A stretch of 64,000 nt of DNA from NCBI GenBank assembly GCA_028532985.1, contig JANCIK010000005.1, positions 874,501 through 938,500 on the forward strand, given 5' to 3'. A program made the translations under genes and the position numbers. The DNA is from Stropharia rugosoannulata. Lineage: Eukaryota; Basidiomycota; Agaricomycetes; Agaricales; Strophariaceae. The notes beneath the pieces are model-generated. The model ran no database searches, had not been told where the DNA came from, and saw only the letters and a program-made list of their open reading frames with translations. Every line of letters begins with the position of its first letter. Position 1 is the stretch's first letter. Shown here piece after piece: positions 33,261-45,115 of this stretch.

Positions 33261-36200
33261 TCATAACTTGTAGCATGACAGCTCCACTTTTTTCAGGAGA
33301 CCCTTGAGGGTATTACTTGTCCGATTGCAGTTCGCTTGCAGCCATTGCTCCATCTCCTTCCGTATCTCGTTTAGCGCATCGCAAACCGGGAGCTCTCCTC
33401 CAGGGCGTACAAGACACGGGTTCAAAAGGATGTCGAATAGTTTACTCCACGTATCTGTCTGCCAATATCTCTTGAAGGGTGTAGCGATCTTGTGCTTCTG
33501 CACGCCGTCTTCGTCCACGTACTGCACCACCGAGTTCGCCTGGATGTACTTTCCGAAGAGCATGCAGTAGACCACACCCGCGAGGCCAAAGTAATCTGTC
33601 TGGTACGTCCACGGCCTATTTTCGCGCACTTCGAAGCAGTCGCGGTCGTCTGTGTCCCAGTCAGCGACGAACTGCTGTCCGAGCGGGAATAGCCGCATGT
33701 CGATCGTCCGACCAAAGTCAATAACCTTCAGGCCTTTGTAGCTCCAGCCCCCGTCCCCTGAGGGCTGGTATGTCCCTGACCACGCCGCTGCGCCACCCGG
33801 GACGTCTTCTAACCGGAGCAGGAGATTGTCGATTTTGAGATCACCATGGATGAAGCCTGTGGCATGCATGGCTTCTAGCAGGCGCAGGAGCTCGATGGTG
33901 AAGAAGACCACGAGCAGCTCGTCGAGACAGGCACCGGCTTGGGATACCCCAGCCGAAACGGCGTTGTTGACGATATTTAGCAGCATGCCTTGCGGGCATA
34001 AATCGAGGACGAGATGACTTTCGTCTGCGAATGCGTACAGTGCATGAGGGAGGATGACGGAACGTCGAAGGGTGGGTGGAAGTGCTGTATGTAGGCGGCG
34101 AAGAACAGTGTATTCCCATAGATTACGAGGTTTGACGACTTTTAGGGCAATCATCGAAATGGCATCTTCGTCTTCGTCTTCGTCTTCGTCCTCATCTTCA
34201 TCTTCATCATCACTCTCTGCTCCCACTCGTAGCCCGACATCTCGAGCTTTGAAAACACATCCAAAGCCACCTTCTCCCAATTTTTCTGTCACCAAAAATC
34301 GGTGGCCCTCGAGCGTCAACGAGAAAGAGCCCTGATCAATGCCCGTGCCACTGCTTGAGCTCGTCTTCCTAGACTTCTTGGTGAATTTTTGCAATTCACC
34401 AAGCATGCCACGTTGTTGGTTTCGAAGGTCGTAGAGATTTGGGTCAGCTGGGATACGGGTCATAAGCGCAGAGATGATAGCAGGATCGAATGGGTTGCAA
34501 GGGTTGTTTGGACGGAATCTTGAGCTCAGAGTCAAAGTGTCAAGGAGGCTTAGTGATCCCGTCCGCTCCTCTACAGCAGCCACCTGAGCCTCTGGAATGC
34601 TTTCAGAGTCAGTGGACAGTCGTAGAGATTCCAGTTTGGCTTCTTCCTGTTCGTATTCTTCTTGGTCGTACTGCTCTTCGTCACTCTCCCGCAACTCCTG
34701 CTCGAGACGCAACGCAGCCTCTTTCGCCTCGTGCTCAGCGCGCTGTGCTGCATCGGGAAGATCCCCATACCGCATACTTGGTGTCGATACCATCCTTGTA
34801 CTACTTGTGTATTCGAACGTCCTTTCCGTGATCGGCGTCATCACATTGAACTGGCCAAACCTTCCGCCCAGGGGTACATCATGTTGATAAGACTCTCCCT
34901 CTTCATACTCCTCTGGAAGGTGTTCAGCGGGTAGGGGAGGCTCGTATTCTTCCATCTGTGACTCCTCTTCTTCATATTGGTCTTGCTCTTCCTGCTCTTC
35001 CTGCTCTTCTTCATAATCGACGTACTGTTCGCGCTCCTGCATTTCAGCTTCAATATCCTCGTCGACCGTCTCATTACCCACAACGTCATCCTCAGGTAAT
35101 GCGGCTGGAGTACGGACAGACTGGAGCACAGGTTTTGGTTCGGCGTCGGTGAATGGCGTAAATGCTGGGCCTGCGTCCTTGAAAGGCGTGAAAGCAGGTG
35201 TTTTATCGGCTAAGGGCACGAATGTGACACTGGGTGTCTTCGGGGTGTACATATTCTGGTTCTCGTTATCTGGCGGGCGACTGAATACTTTGAAAGGCGT
35301 TCGAGCATTCTCGTCTTTGAATGGCGTGAAAGTAGGCGGTCGAGGATTTTCCGGGTCAAGATGGAAAGCATCGTGTTGCGATTTGGCACGCTCGTGCGTA
35401 TGAGCAGGTTTAGCTTTAGGTACCGGTTGCCCGTGATCATCTGTGAAGACATCCCGAAGAGGAGCCAATGAGATGGATTTGCTAGCAGGAGTGAAGACTT
35501 TGGCAAAAACGGCCTCCGGGGCGCCGTCTTGAGGTTTCCATAGGGTTTCAGGAGCGTTCTCACCCTGTCGAGGGACAGTTGATGGAGCTGATTCTTTGAC
35601 CGAAAGAACAGCGCGTGGTGTCACGAACGGCGTTTTCTGGTCGGTATCGACGAAAGGCGTGATCTTATCACCTCAAAGTCAAAAACGTCGTCGTGCAGAG
35701 AGAGCATTAAATTTACCTTAGCCACAGGCGTCTTGGCTACGCTTGGCTGGGCATTCTCATCCGAGAAAGGTCGGAAGGCTGCAGTTGCGGTATTAGTGAG
35801 AGTATTTATGTGGGGTACGGAAATAACACAGACCAGGGACGGGTGTCTTTGCGTTGTGTGAATTTTCGTTTTCTCTCGGGAAAACAATCCTGGGCGGGAC
35901 AATTGGCGTAACAGGCTCGATTTTCTTGACAGGTGCGTGTTTACTTCCGGGCAGCTTCGTTGTTTTATCTGGTGAATTATACATTCCAAAGACGTCCGCA
36001 AGAGCCTCTTTTGTGTTGATCGTCATTGTCGGTTCCGGTCCACCCATTACACTCTTGCGACCTGCAATCCTCACGCGAGATGTACCTCGGGCGTCATCTG
36101 CAATAACAACAGATGAAGATGACACGTAACGGTCAGAAAGTGGGGGTGGAGCCCATTTCTTCCCAAGCAAGCCCATGGAACGAGCTCGCGCCTCTTGTAT

Positions 36201-36955
36201 GCTGTATTCGACGCCTTCCTCGGTAAATAACAAATTCATGTTGAATCGTAGCTTTTCTGGACGTTTCCCTGGTGCAGGCGGTGCAAGCATTAGTGCATAC
36301 CTGGAAGCAGCTGTCGAGTTGAACACGCTGGGAGATGATTTGCTGGTGGAAACGGGTTCAGATCGGGATGAGCTTGTAGCAGCATTGCTCCTAGAAGAGG
36401 GTACAGCAGTACCAGGGTCTTCTTGAGTATAAGAGCTTCTGTTCTGGAACTCTTTGTATCGCGTCTTCAGTCTTTCCAGAGGTCTAGCACCTTTCTTAAT
36501 ACCTCGTTGGTAGACGTCGTCTGCCTCTTGGCGTCTACACAATTAGATCACATCTTTGGGTACAATATGTCCACTTACCGTCCGCAACCTTCCAAAAGAT
36601 TCGCATAGTCCTCGTATAACGCCGAATAAGACGTACCGATCCCTCTATCGACCAAAGATGCATAGATAGCAATAGCCCCAAGCTTGTCCGTCTGCCTGGC
36701 GCGCAATGCCCACACCTTCAAGTACCGTAAGTCTGTTTTGTAGATATCGTCTTCCTTAAACTGTTCTGCAGCCTCCTTCAAGAGGTCTTTCAGCCCGGAG
36801 TTAGGATCATTCTCTCCATAGTTTTTGATTGTCCACTGTATAAATTGGTAATAAACTGCAAGGGGATCGTCGTCTTCATTAATAGCCGAGGCAATTCTCG
36901 CTTTGTACCTCTGTTTGTCACGTTCTCTGTCGCTTTCGCCGCTACGCGGAGCCAT
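33261..36955 (-). CDS. BUB1: Spindle-checkpoint kinase BUB1
   Basis: Four exons (36955-36579, 36534-35834, 35778-35717, 35663-33261) encode 1180 residues. Residues ~10-150 form the Mad3/BUB1 homology TPR region (DDDPLAVYYQFIQWTIKNYG, LKVWALRARQTDKLGA, IGTSYSALYEDYANLLE). A GLEBS-type Bub3-binding motif lies near 290-312 (EPTMTINTKEALADVFGMYN). The middle, ~340-560, holds repeated FxPFxD-like peptides, then acidic and coiled-coil-like runs. The kinase occupies ~828-1180: KLGEGGFGCVF, IALKVVKPRN, HGDLKIDNLLL and KVIDFGR. The catalytic residues are all present, so an active kinase is expected (BUB1, not a kinase-less Mad3). BUB1 phosphorylates H2A at kinetochores and recruits checkpoint proteins. 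I see no KEN box in the N-terminus, which fits a separate Mad3 elsewhere. An acidic Asp/Glu repeat sits inside the kinase N-lobe. Confidence 0.92.
34158..34212 (-). repeat. Acidic codon repeat (Asp-Glu) inside the BUB1 kinase N-lobe
   Basis: A run of GAC/GAT-GAA/GAG codons on the minus strand encodes about 16 consecutive Asp/Glu residues between the glycine loop (GEGGFGCVF) and the catalytic Lys segment (IALKVVK). The DNA is a TCTTCG/TCATCT-type hexanucleotide repeat on the plus strand. Confidence 0.9.
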
Positions 36956-38472
36956 TTGAGCGATATTAGAGCATTAACTAAGGTCGGAATCAAAACGTAG
37001 GACGTTCAAACCCGTGGCTTTTGTTTACCGCGTCGCGTAGAATGGCACGTGACGCAACTCTCCCACTTTAGAGTCAAATTTAACAGAGGTTACCACACCG
37101 TAATGAAATACTGAAGAAAAAGTGGCTGTAAGATTATGTATAAACCCGTCAGTAAAACTCGTTCAAGCTATTCACTGTTCCGGCCACACGAAATGCTTCA
37201 GTTGCCCTACAGACCACAAACTTTGCACAAACACTTGCAAGAAAAAACAAAGAAAAAATGTCTCTCACGCTAATCCCCGACTCAATCCTACGACTGGCTC
37301 TATGTAAAATATTTGACATACGAATTTAATGCGCGATAGATAACACTGCCTACCGTTCTTTGCAACCTCAGTGACTTACATAAACTCTTTTTTTTGATCC
37401 GCTCGGCGCTTCCGATGATCTATAGCAGTCTATAAATAGGTATAATTTGCGCAATGCGCATCGGCTGTTCTCTCGAGTCTTGAACGTTGAACTTTGTCTA
37501 TATTAACCATCTCATCTGGGGGCTCTGGTAGTGTATTATTAGGCAACTTAAGCTCTGTCTCAATCGCCTATGTATTTTCGAAGTTGAAGAACCAGGTCAA
37601 GCAGCTATTTTGCGGCAATGCTTGATTTCACTCTGGGAAATAAGAATCAAAAACATAGCATTCATTCAGGCTGTGTGGAGACTGGGGCCGCGTCTGAACC
37701 TGAGCATCATGAAGGCTGTGGCTTGCGTGGGGTCCCATCAAGGAAAAAAGAACTGAAAAGACCATCACTGATGGCCAGTAGTAACCTGTGTGGGAGTCAA
37801 GTGGGTGTCCTTTGTGAGCTTACAACCTTGTTTCGTCAAACTGAGTATGTGCCCGAGCTCATCCGCCCGTAGTGGTGTCCACAATACATAGCTTTCAACC
37901 CGTAGTACATAAATATGACTAAGGAAATAGTATTAATTCCGTAAAAGTTGCATCATTTATATTGGATGAGAAAACAGTAAACCCCTCAAAACCAGGATAA
38001 TCAACAGATAATCATTTGTTTCTGGGTGTGTAAAATAGATTTAAGGTTTCCAGCTCCAGCGTTTAGATGGATGCACACCTGAATGACGGTCGCAACTGGA
38101 GTAGCCAGTTAGTGGGCCCAGTGTCTCCCTAGTAGCACTAGCTCAACCGGATGCGACGGACCAGGTGGCAACATCATTCTCCTGACATAGTAGCTGTCCA
38201 AGCAGAGTAGCAGTGAACAGGTCGAATCTTAGCAACAGACTTGTGTTCCAATACCCATACAGCCATCATCACAGACCATTACATGCCGTTTTCCGAACTT
38301 TTTGATGATGAGTGAGTGGCCACTGTCCAGACATAGAAGGGTAGATACCACATCCCTGATCATCAGCAACTGGCGGCTTTTTCAATAGATAAAACTGTTA
38401 CTCCGGGAATATAAACGGCTGAAGCGGTCGGTCTTCGATAAAATCATTCCCTTCTACAATATTCCAGACAGT
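36956..38472. other. 1.5-kb intergenic region
   Basis: Upstream of BUB1 (minus) and of the membrane protein gene (plus). A plus-strand frame at 37618-37872 has no recognisable domain and I do not call it. Nothing else seen. Confidence 0.45.
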
Positions 38473-39125
38473 ATGCCGAATATCCTCCTGGAAGCGAGGC
38501 ACGGCGGGCCCCACGGTGACCAGGGTGGTAATAATTCATCGTCTGCAGGTGACATAGTGGGATGGATACTTGGTGGGCTGGGTATTATAACCCTTGCCAT
38601 AGTCGTTGCAATTGTGCTGCGGACCCGTGCACGAAGAAAGTACCTCAAAGCAGCCTCCGCACAGTTCATCCAACGACACCCTCCTGCAGCTCAGGGTCCC
38701 ACTCCATCAATACGGCGCGCGTCCATTCACAAGCCACGGCCACCCCCGCCACGATACATGCCTGCATTATCAGTCATATCAGAGCCGCGGTCCATGAACT
38801 CGTATGAGCCGCCTTCCACCATTCGCCCTCTGGTCTGGGGACGAGAACGAAATAGGAGTCCTTTGCAGAGTTATTACGAGATCGTTGCTGAGGTAGAGCC
38901 CAAGCAAAATACTAATGACGGCGGCAGTGCGCCATTGACTGCCGATAATCTGTCTCGGCATGAATCGAGGTGAGTTTTGATAGTAGAAGAGGCTGCAGTT
39001 TCCTGACGAGACCATTGTATAGGCCACGTGAGCACGGAGGTCATAGACTCAGTCCCATAAGGAGGCCCCCGCCAACCAAGGTGTCTTCACGGCACAAAAA
39101 TCCGAAAATGACTTTGCTGAGTTAA
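38473..39125 (+). CDS. Single-pass membrane protein, unknown
   Basis: Two exons (38473-38969 and 39023-39125, 53-nt intron) encode 199 residues. A short Gly/Ser/Asn-rich N-terminus with a potential NSS sequon leads into one membrane segment at about 27-49 (IVGWILGGLGIITLAIVVAIVL), followed by RTRARRKYLK. The positive-inside rule then puts the remaining 150 residues in the cytosol. The tail is Pro/Ser/Arg-rich (RPPPTK, YYEIVAE) and ends KNPKMTLLS. Short extracellular stem plus one helix plus basic disordered tail is common among fungal sensor-like or anchor proteins. I recognise no family. An upstream exon with a signal peptide or extracellular domain could be missing, since the start is supported only by being the first ATG. 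Confidence 0.55.
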
Positions 39126-40346
39126 AAGACGCACTGCCTATATATTTTTCGACCAAATTCGGACTTCCCTGTCGTTTGCGGACCTATTTTTTTTTTTGAT
39201 CTGTAGCATAGTCTTCTGTATATACTTTTTTCTCTCGCATTTATGAACGATTAATAGCCACTCGCATGCTGTGGCAGACCTACAAAACTGTCGCTGACCC
39301 TCCTCGAGTCAATCCAGGTTAGAGTTTCTACAAATCTAAAAATAGAATTTTATTGTGAACAGAGTGGTGAGAGTGAATTTAGGTATTCAAAGAGGGCAAT
39401 ATGGGTTTAAGTATTGTCTGCCTGGGATAGTCAAGAACTACGAAGTAATCCAGCGCAATTGCCAATATCACGTAAACAGTCTCCGGAGCCTTACCAGTGC
39501 CACTGCGTACCATAAGTGATGTTTGGCGAGTAGTCACATCCCTCTCACAACAATCTCGTTGACAAAGTAGCGGAGATACGTAAGAGCGTTCAAATTCACC
39601 GAGTGCAATGTTATATACGACTACTAATGTTAACAAGTTTCAGACTTGAGTACTACATACAGTGGGTGTCTGCAGTGCCCCAGAGCTTAATGAATTGATC
39701 CGGCAGCCACAATCCGACTCCCGAGCTCCTCGTTTTACTTACTTATCTAGAGGCTGAATACAATTTGAACTCACCTCGTCCACAAGTAGCGGCTACATAA
39801 ATTAAATCAGGTTGTATATCATTGCCCTTAGACACAAGGAGCTAAAGCCGGATATACACCTCAACGAGAATAACTGTCCTGCCAAAACAGCATGTTACAT
39901 CAACTGCGTCCAAAGGCTTATCAATGTGACAATGTGAACAGCAAGGATATACAGCTCAACTCTAGGAGGACAGGGTGGACGTATGTGAAGCACATTGAAC
40001 GCCGGGGCGATAGGCGTTGCCTAGATGCAGTCCGTTATGGACGCGTGCGATGTTGTGGACTTTGATGGAGAGGTCCTCTGAATAGCAGGGAATAGCCTCA
40101 CTTCAATCGCGGGGCGGCAAGGGCTGGAACACGACAAGTGGCCAGCCCCATGGCTCTATGACTTCACATGGTAAGCGTAACCATGGTGTAGCTGAAATAT
40201 ATATATATAACTCTTGTCAGCTTGCTGAACATTGGATAACTAACGATACTCAACGTCTGGACGTAGACGATATGAATGCACAGGCTGATGAATTGTTTGT
40301 GTTGTGTATGCAAATGTGTCATGTGTTTGTATGCAGTCAATTGTAA
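39126..40346. other. 1.2-kb intergenic region
   Basis: No supported gene; a short (AT) run at about 40197-40211. Minor open frames have no recognisable content. Confidence 0.45.
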
Positions 40347-42950
40347 TTAAGGTGCGTTTTGTTGCGGTGCAGTGGCTCCCGCTACTGGCGGATTGTTACC
40401 GCCGTTCAACTTTTGGGACAGTAGTATAAGCCCCGCCTGCTCAATTGTCGAGCCCCATAGCCGTATTTTCATGGAATCCAACTCCTCCTGCAGTGCCTTC
40501 CTTCGTTCTTGTGCACGCCGAACAATATCCTCGTTCCGCTGTTTCCGCGCCTCGGTTTTCTGATGAGACGGTGCGACGCTAACCATCCCAACAACTGAGC
40601 CATACGGCATTTGCTGAGGCAAGGCTAGCGAACCTACACCTATTAATGTCGCGGAAGGTGTACAGGCTGATGACTGCGTCAGTGATACTGGTAGCGTCGT
40701 TGCAGGGACAGTAGCCGCTTGTGCGGGAGGGGGGTCGACCATCCGTTCCTTGCCTTTCGCCTTCGCTGACACACTAGGCGCCGGGCAATTGATAACCTTA
40801 TTTGTTTGCTGAGATGTCTTGTGCAACACCTCGAGGTCAACCATACTTCCTTCCACGCTCGTACCAGAGGCAGGCCACGCTGAAAAAGTGTTTGCATAGT
40901 CAGGGATAAAACTTCCTCCACACATAATGCTGCACCACGTACCTTCGCTGATCCCCTCATCGCCACCTAGTATCGCGCCTCCATTCCCATAGATGCCAGG
41001 CAGTGAGAGGTCCCACCCTGCAGAGGAAGGAGTGCCGGGGGTCGTACTATCCCCAACAGAACTTCCGGATACGGTTGGGGACAGCACGGCAGATTCGGTA
41101 GAGCCACTTGCCTCACTGGGCGTTGATGTTGTTATTGAAGGCGGTATCGGTGTCTCATATTTCTGTAGGTCCAATGCAAGAAGAGCGGGGTCAATAAGAT
41201 GGTCTTCCGGCGGTATTGTGAAGGGAACGGCAGCGTCCGTCAGCGACTGGTCGGGGAACAATGATGTCATCATTGCGTCGAAGTCCACTGTGGGCGCAGA
41301 TGGGTCGCTGCTCGCCATACCCACCCCGAACATATTGACAAAATCGAAATCGGACATCTCGGGCGCAGGGGTAGAGCATTGGGTGGATGTTTGAGTACTC
41401 GTGCCATCCACATTGACAGGGAATGTCTCTAGAAGACTCATCCAAGTATCGAATAGAGGTTGGTCGATAGTTCCACAAGGAGGTTGGACATCATGATGAG
41501 ATTGTTGCGGCAGGTTATCTATCGATAACATGAACTGATCGAATGCGGCTATACTGGGATCCATTTCTACCGATGGCGTAGCCTGAGCCGAATCCGACTG
41601 TACCACTGGAGAAGTATTGCTGGTATCTTGCAGTACATCGTTAAAGCAGGTGGCTTCTAGACGACGGTGAACATTATTCTTGGCTTCTAGCATACATAAC
41701 CGGTGTTGCTCCCCCGCAGCCTTCATTTCCTTCTCTTTTTGATCCTGGAGATACTTCTTGGTCGCTGCCTTCCGTGCCGCACTTTTGATTAATTTGATCA
41801 ACTGTGAAATGAGTTGTTTACCCCGCTCGCGTTCCCATGTCTGGTGATAAGCCTCGGGACCTTCGCCTTGCTGGAATGGGTAAGGAACGTCCCAGTCGGT
41901 TGCCCCTGCTGGTACGCGACTAAGTCTGCGTTTTTTTGCAGGAGGCTGGCTCCGATGAGCCGATCTAGGTTCAAAGCCCGTTGGTGCCTTGGGCAAGGCT
42001 GGAGTATTTCCCATAATGAGTTTCAAGACACCTTCCAGGATGGGAAAGATGTCCTTCTGGCCAATAAGGACGGACACGATCTCTTGATTGGTCGGGGCTG
42101 AGAGCAGAGAAGGATCGATGTAGGGATGAGTCTTCTCTCGTGATTGCGCGCGGCGTCCAATAGTAGGCCGGTCATCATCTTCATCCACGATGATAGGATT
42201 TGAAGGCGTAGATCCACGTGCATGTGCCAATGCCGAAGGCTTGACGCCCGCAATCATACCCGCCTTACCAAGTAGATTTTGTTGATTGCGAAGAAAATGA
42301 GCTGGGGGAGGTGCAGAGGGATCAGGAAGCTCGAACTCTGGTTCAGCAGGCTTTGAGGGCGATTCTTGGCGGGGTAGCTTTGTCTTTTTCTTCGGCATAT
42401 ATGAACTTGAAGACCTTCTGGAATGTGAAGGACCGGGCCCATAGGTGCGCGCAGCGTAAGCGTCCACAGACTGCAGGGCCGGAGGCCGTTGAACAATACC
42501 ATGGTTCAACGACAAGGCTAATGGGTTGATTGGAAGTTCAGAATCAGGATGGGAACCAGGAAGTGCAATGGTCCCCACGTTTTGTGTGAGGTTGGCAGCT
42601 ATGCTACCACCTCTGTACCCCGTGCCTGGAAGAGCCAGGGCAGGAGACGCCGGCCTACCTGGAGACGGAGGAGGTGAACCGAAAAGAGAATCCTCGTCCT
42701 CATCCTGTGTAGCAGCAATGGACATGCCCTGACACATTGTAAAGACACGGCGTATATCTGAAGCAAAAGTGACTGCACCTGATGTAGGCAACAAGCTTAG
42801 CAGGAAAACGCAGGAAAAGAAGGGGCAATTGGGAGTTTTAAGGACTGGCAGGCGCGTAGGCGGATGGTTCTGAGAAAGAAAAGTCGGAGCCGCGACGTCG
42901 TGACCCATTTCAAAATTGGGCGTAATGGCAGCTTCGGCAAAATCCGACAT
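40347..42950 (-). CDS. Large disordered, nuclear-type protein, unknown
   Basis: Open frame of 867 residues, rich in Ser, Pro, Thr and Gln. NLS-like clusters are PKKKTKLPR (near 190) and PAKKRRLS (near 345). A conserved-looking block follows: TDWDVPYPFQQGEGPEAYH, then WERERGKQLISQLIKLIK and a basic helical run (ARKAATKKYLQDQKEKE). The C-terminus has a charged helix (EARKQRNEDIVRRAQERRKA, then EELDSMKIRLW) that could dimerise. The Ser/Thr-rich acidic centre resembles activation regions, so a transcription regulator is a fair guess, but no DNA-binding domain is recognised. The first ~75 residues include a hydrophobic stretch (FFSCVFLLSLLP) unlike the rest; a start at the later Met (MSIAATQDEDEDSLFG, about 42725) or a 5' intron is possible. 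Confidence 0.6.
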   Translation of the reverse strand: MSDFAEAAITPNFEMGHDVAAPTFLSQNHPPTRLPVLKTPNCPFFSCVFLLSLLPTSGAVTFASDIRRVFTMCQGMSIAATQDEDEDSLFGSPPPSPGRPASPALALPGTGYRGGSIAANLTQNVGTIALPGSHPDSELPINPLALSLNHGIVQRPPALQSVDAYAARTYGPGPSHSRRSSSSYMPKKKTKLPRQESPSKPAEPEFELPDPSAPPPAHFLRNQQNLLGKAGMIAGVKPSALAHARGSTPSNPIIVDEDDDRPTIGRRAQSREKTHPYIDPSLLSAPTNQEIVSVLIGQKDIFPILEGVLKLIMGNTPALPKAPTGFEPRSAHRSQPPAKKRRLSRVPAGATDWDVPYPFQQGEGPEAYHQTWERERGKQLISQLIKLIKSAARKAATKKYLQDQKEKEMKAAGEQHRLCMLEAKNNVHRRLEATCFNDVLQDTSNTSPVVQSDSAQATPSVEMDPSIAAFDQFMLSIDNLPQQSHHDVQPPCGTIDQPLFDTWMSLLETFPVNVDGTSTQTSTQCSTPAPEMSDFDFVNMFGVGMASSDPSAPTVDFDAMMTSLFPDQSLTDAAVPFTIPPEDHLIDPALLALDLQKYETPIPPSITTSTPSEASGSTESAVLSPTVSGSSVGDSTTPGTPSSAGWDLSLPGIYGNGGAILGGDEGISEGTWCSIMCGGSFIPDYANTFSAWPASGTSVEGSMVDLEVLHKTSQQTNKVINCPAPSVSAKAKGKERMVDPPPAQAATVPATTLPVSLTQSSACTPSATLIGVGSLALPQQMPYGSVVGMVSVAPSHQKTEARKQRNEDIVRRAQERRKALQEELDSMKIRLWGSTIEQAGLILLSQKLNGGNNPPVAGATAPQQNAP

Positions 42951-43138
42951 CGTCTTCTCGTCGTTTCCTCCTCGCCGGTTCTACGAGTGCTTGTACGCTT
43001 CGCGACCTGCTCTAAGGCCAAGTAAAAAATCTGGCCTTACGTAGAGCATCCGCACCATAAAAACAGCAAATACGATCCATGCTTTAGCGCAGTACAAAAG
43101 GCGCGGGCCGTGTGTGCCGGGCGAGCTAGTACGACATG

Positions 43139-43244
43139 GCCCGCCTAGCTCAATCGGATAGAGCGTCAGACTCTTATAATAGGCGGTGTACCATAGTATT
43201 CCATTGGAATCTGAAGGCTGCGAGTTCGACCCTCGCGGTGGGCT
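43139..43244 (+). tRNA. tRNA-Lys (CTT) with 32-nt intron
   Basis: Full cloverleaf: acceptor GCCCGCC pairs with GGTGGGC (discriminator T). The D arm is AGCTCAATCGGATAGAGC, the anticodon stem TCAGA/TCTGA with loop CTCTTA|A (anticodon CTT), and the T arm GCGAGTTCGACCCTCGC. The intron lies at the standard position after base 37. Mature length is 74 nt. Confidence 0.95.
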
Positions 43245-43656
43245 ATTAACTTTTTCGTCATCGTTTTCATTTGTGGGTGTTTGTTTGAGCTACTGCTACA
43301 CTACTGTATCAACACTATATACAGGTAACAGTATATACTATACAGTATACCAGAAATATTAAATCTGCTCCTCAGTGCTTGTTTTTTGAGTGAGATGTCC
43401 AGACTCCATACACATGTTGAGAAACCCATGTTATAACTTATGTTTTGGAATGCTCAGGACAGCCGACTTCCATGTTCCAGGTAAACTAGCAGACACGCGG
43501 CCACCGTGCGGCGTGCGCAATGAACGGCTGAGCCAAAACTTTAGAAAATTAAAGATTGAACTTAAAAGGCTGCGGAAACTTGGTTCATTAGACTTGTCAC
43601 TTGAGTGCTTAAGCCAGCAAAAAGAATTAAAAAAATAAAGTCAAGTTTGACCAATT
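43245..43656. other. Spacer between two tRNA-Lys genes
   Basis: About 410 bp of AT-rich sequence between the convergent tRNA genes; includes short TATACTGTATAC-like palindromic runs near 43330-43350. No gene seen. Confidence 0.4.
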
Positions 43657-43765
43657 AGCCCACCGCGAGGGTCGAACTCGCAGCCTTCAGATCGCACAGA
43701 TGTGTAAATGCACCGCCGTAGGCTCTGTAAAAGTCTGACGCTCTATCCGATTGAGCTAGGCGGGC
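43657..43765 (-). tRNA. tRNA-Lys (TTT) with 35-nt intron
   Basis: Minus-strand tRNA with the same arms as the CTT genes. Its anticodon loop is CTTTTA|A (anticodon TTT), with a 35-nt intron after base 37. Mature length is 74 nt and only the anticodon wobble base differs from its neighbours. Confidence 0.95.
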
Positions 43766-44309
43766 TGTGAAATGTTGTCACGTACGTTTGTATCAGGCCG
43801 TGGGAAGCACTCATTCAGCACCGAGCGTCGAGCAAAGTCAGAAATGCACAGATAGTGCATGCCGGAACTCATACTACACATAGCAACAGCAGAATGATTT
43901 GAGAGTCCACGCACTCTTATATGACTCTTCTGCTTGGTTGGGATACTTCTCACACTTAGTAATCTAACAAAAGGAGAGACAATCATAGTAGTCTAGTTTT
44001 GCTGAAGAGCCCGTGTTGCTTGCTTTAAGTTTTCTAAGGCAGATGACCTTAAGCCAAACACTTCTCCCCCATCACATTGCACATAGATCAACTCTGCTTG
44101 AATTCCGCAATCCAGTGCACATCAATCAAAACTGGTGGCTACAAATAGTAGCCTAGCATGTATACGGTTACCAGTATGATTTGTTAAATTGTTAGACACT
44201 AGATTTTAGGCTTTAGCTGATTATTGAAATCTGATACTAGATAGTATAAGTACAGCCTATGCCCAATGTAAAGAAGACAATGACAAAAAAAATGCGTGAA
44301 GCAATTAGT
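43766..44309. other. Spacer between tRNA-Lys genes
   Basis: About 540 bp, AT-rich, nothing recognised. Confidence 0.4.
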
Positions 44310-44410
44310 AGCCCACCGCGAGGGTCGAACTCGCAGCCTTCAGATGACAAGTGGAGAACCCGCCACTCTTAGTAAGAGTCTGACGCTCTATCCGATTGAG
44401 CTAGGCGGGC
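44310..44410 (-). tRNA. tRNA-Lys (CTT) with 27-nt intron, copy 1
   Basis: Minus-strand tRNA with the same 74-nt mature sequence as the gene at 43139 but a different, 27-nt intron. It is identical over all 101 bp, intron included, to the gene at 48502-48602. Confidence 0.95.
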
Positions 44411-45115
44411 GGTGTTGGTAGGAGCCAGCGCAGCGTCCCCTCGCGGGGCGTCCCTAGCGTGCGGCAGTAAATACTGAGTAGCTGACACAAGACAGGGAAC
44501 AGACGTTGGAAGTACGCGGGGAACATGGAGGGTGCATGAGTGAACGGAAAGAAGAAGATTTGTGCATATATGGAGGTGGGCGTACCGGGAGCCTGAACGT
44601 CATGTAGGTTCCTCGTTGTGACAGGTTCCTTCTGCCATTGTGTTCAAGCTTCGAAGGGATTACGTATTTCTGGAAGTAGATGGTGGATTGCAGCGGCTAC
44701 CACCCTTCCATATCCTTGGGTATTACGCCGGACTTCAGGGAGCACATAATAGCTATTAGCATCATAGAGTCTACCAAAACTTAGATGGATCAGAATGTAT
44801 GCGGTCCAGGAGTGAGCTAGATTGAGTTGCGAGTGCCCGGTTAAGCTCCATCATAACATTACACCGCCAGGATTTGTGGGCTTATGGATGGTTACGATAT
44901 GAAGGTAGGCGGTAGCGACACAGGGGTTAGATTGGGGGTTAGGCCTAGCATCTCCTTGTTTAGGGCGGGTTATTCATGTAAATTAGGTAACGAACGCACC
45001 AGTGTGCGCCACAATCTACATTTGATCTACATCCCCACAGCATACACAAGGTAAGGGATGCATACATGTAACTTCAATTACATTCGATGTAATATGCACT
45101 AACCAGACTCGCTGT
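44411..45115. other. Intergenic region
   Basis: About 700 bp between a tRNA gene and the HET-domain gene; no gene or clear repeat recognised. Confidence 0.4.
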
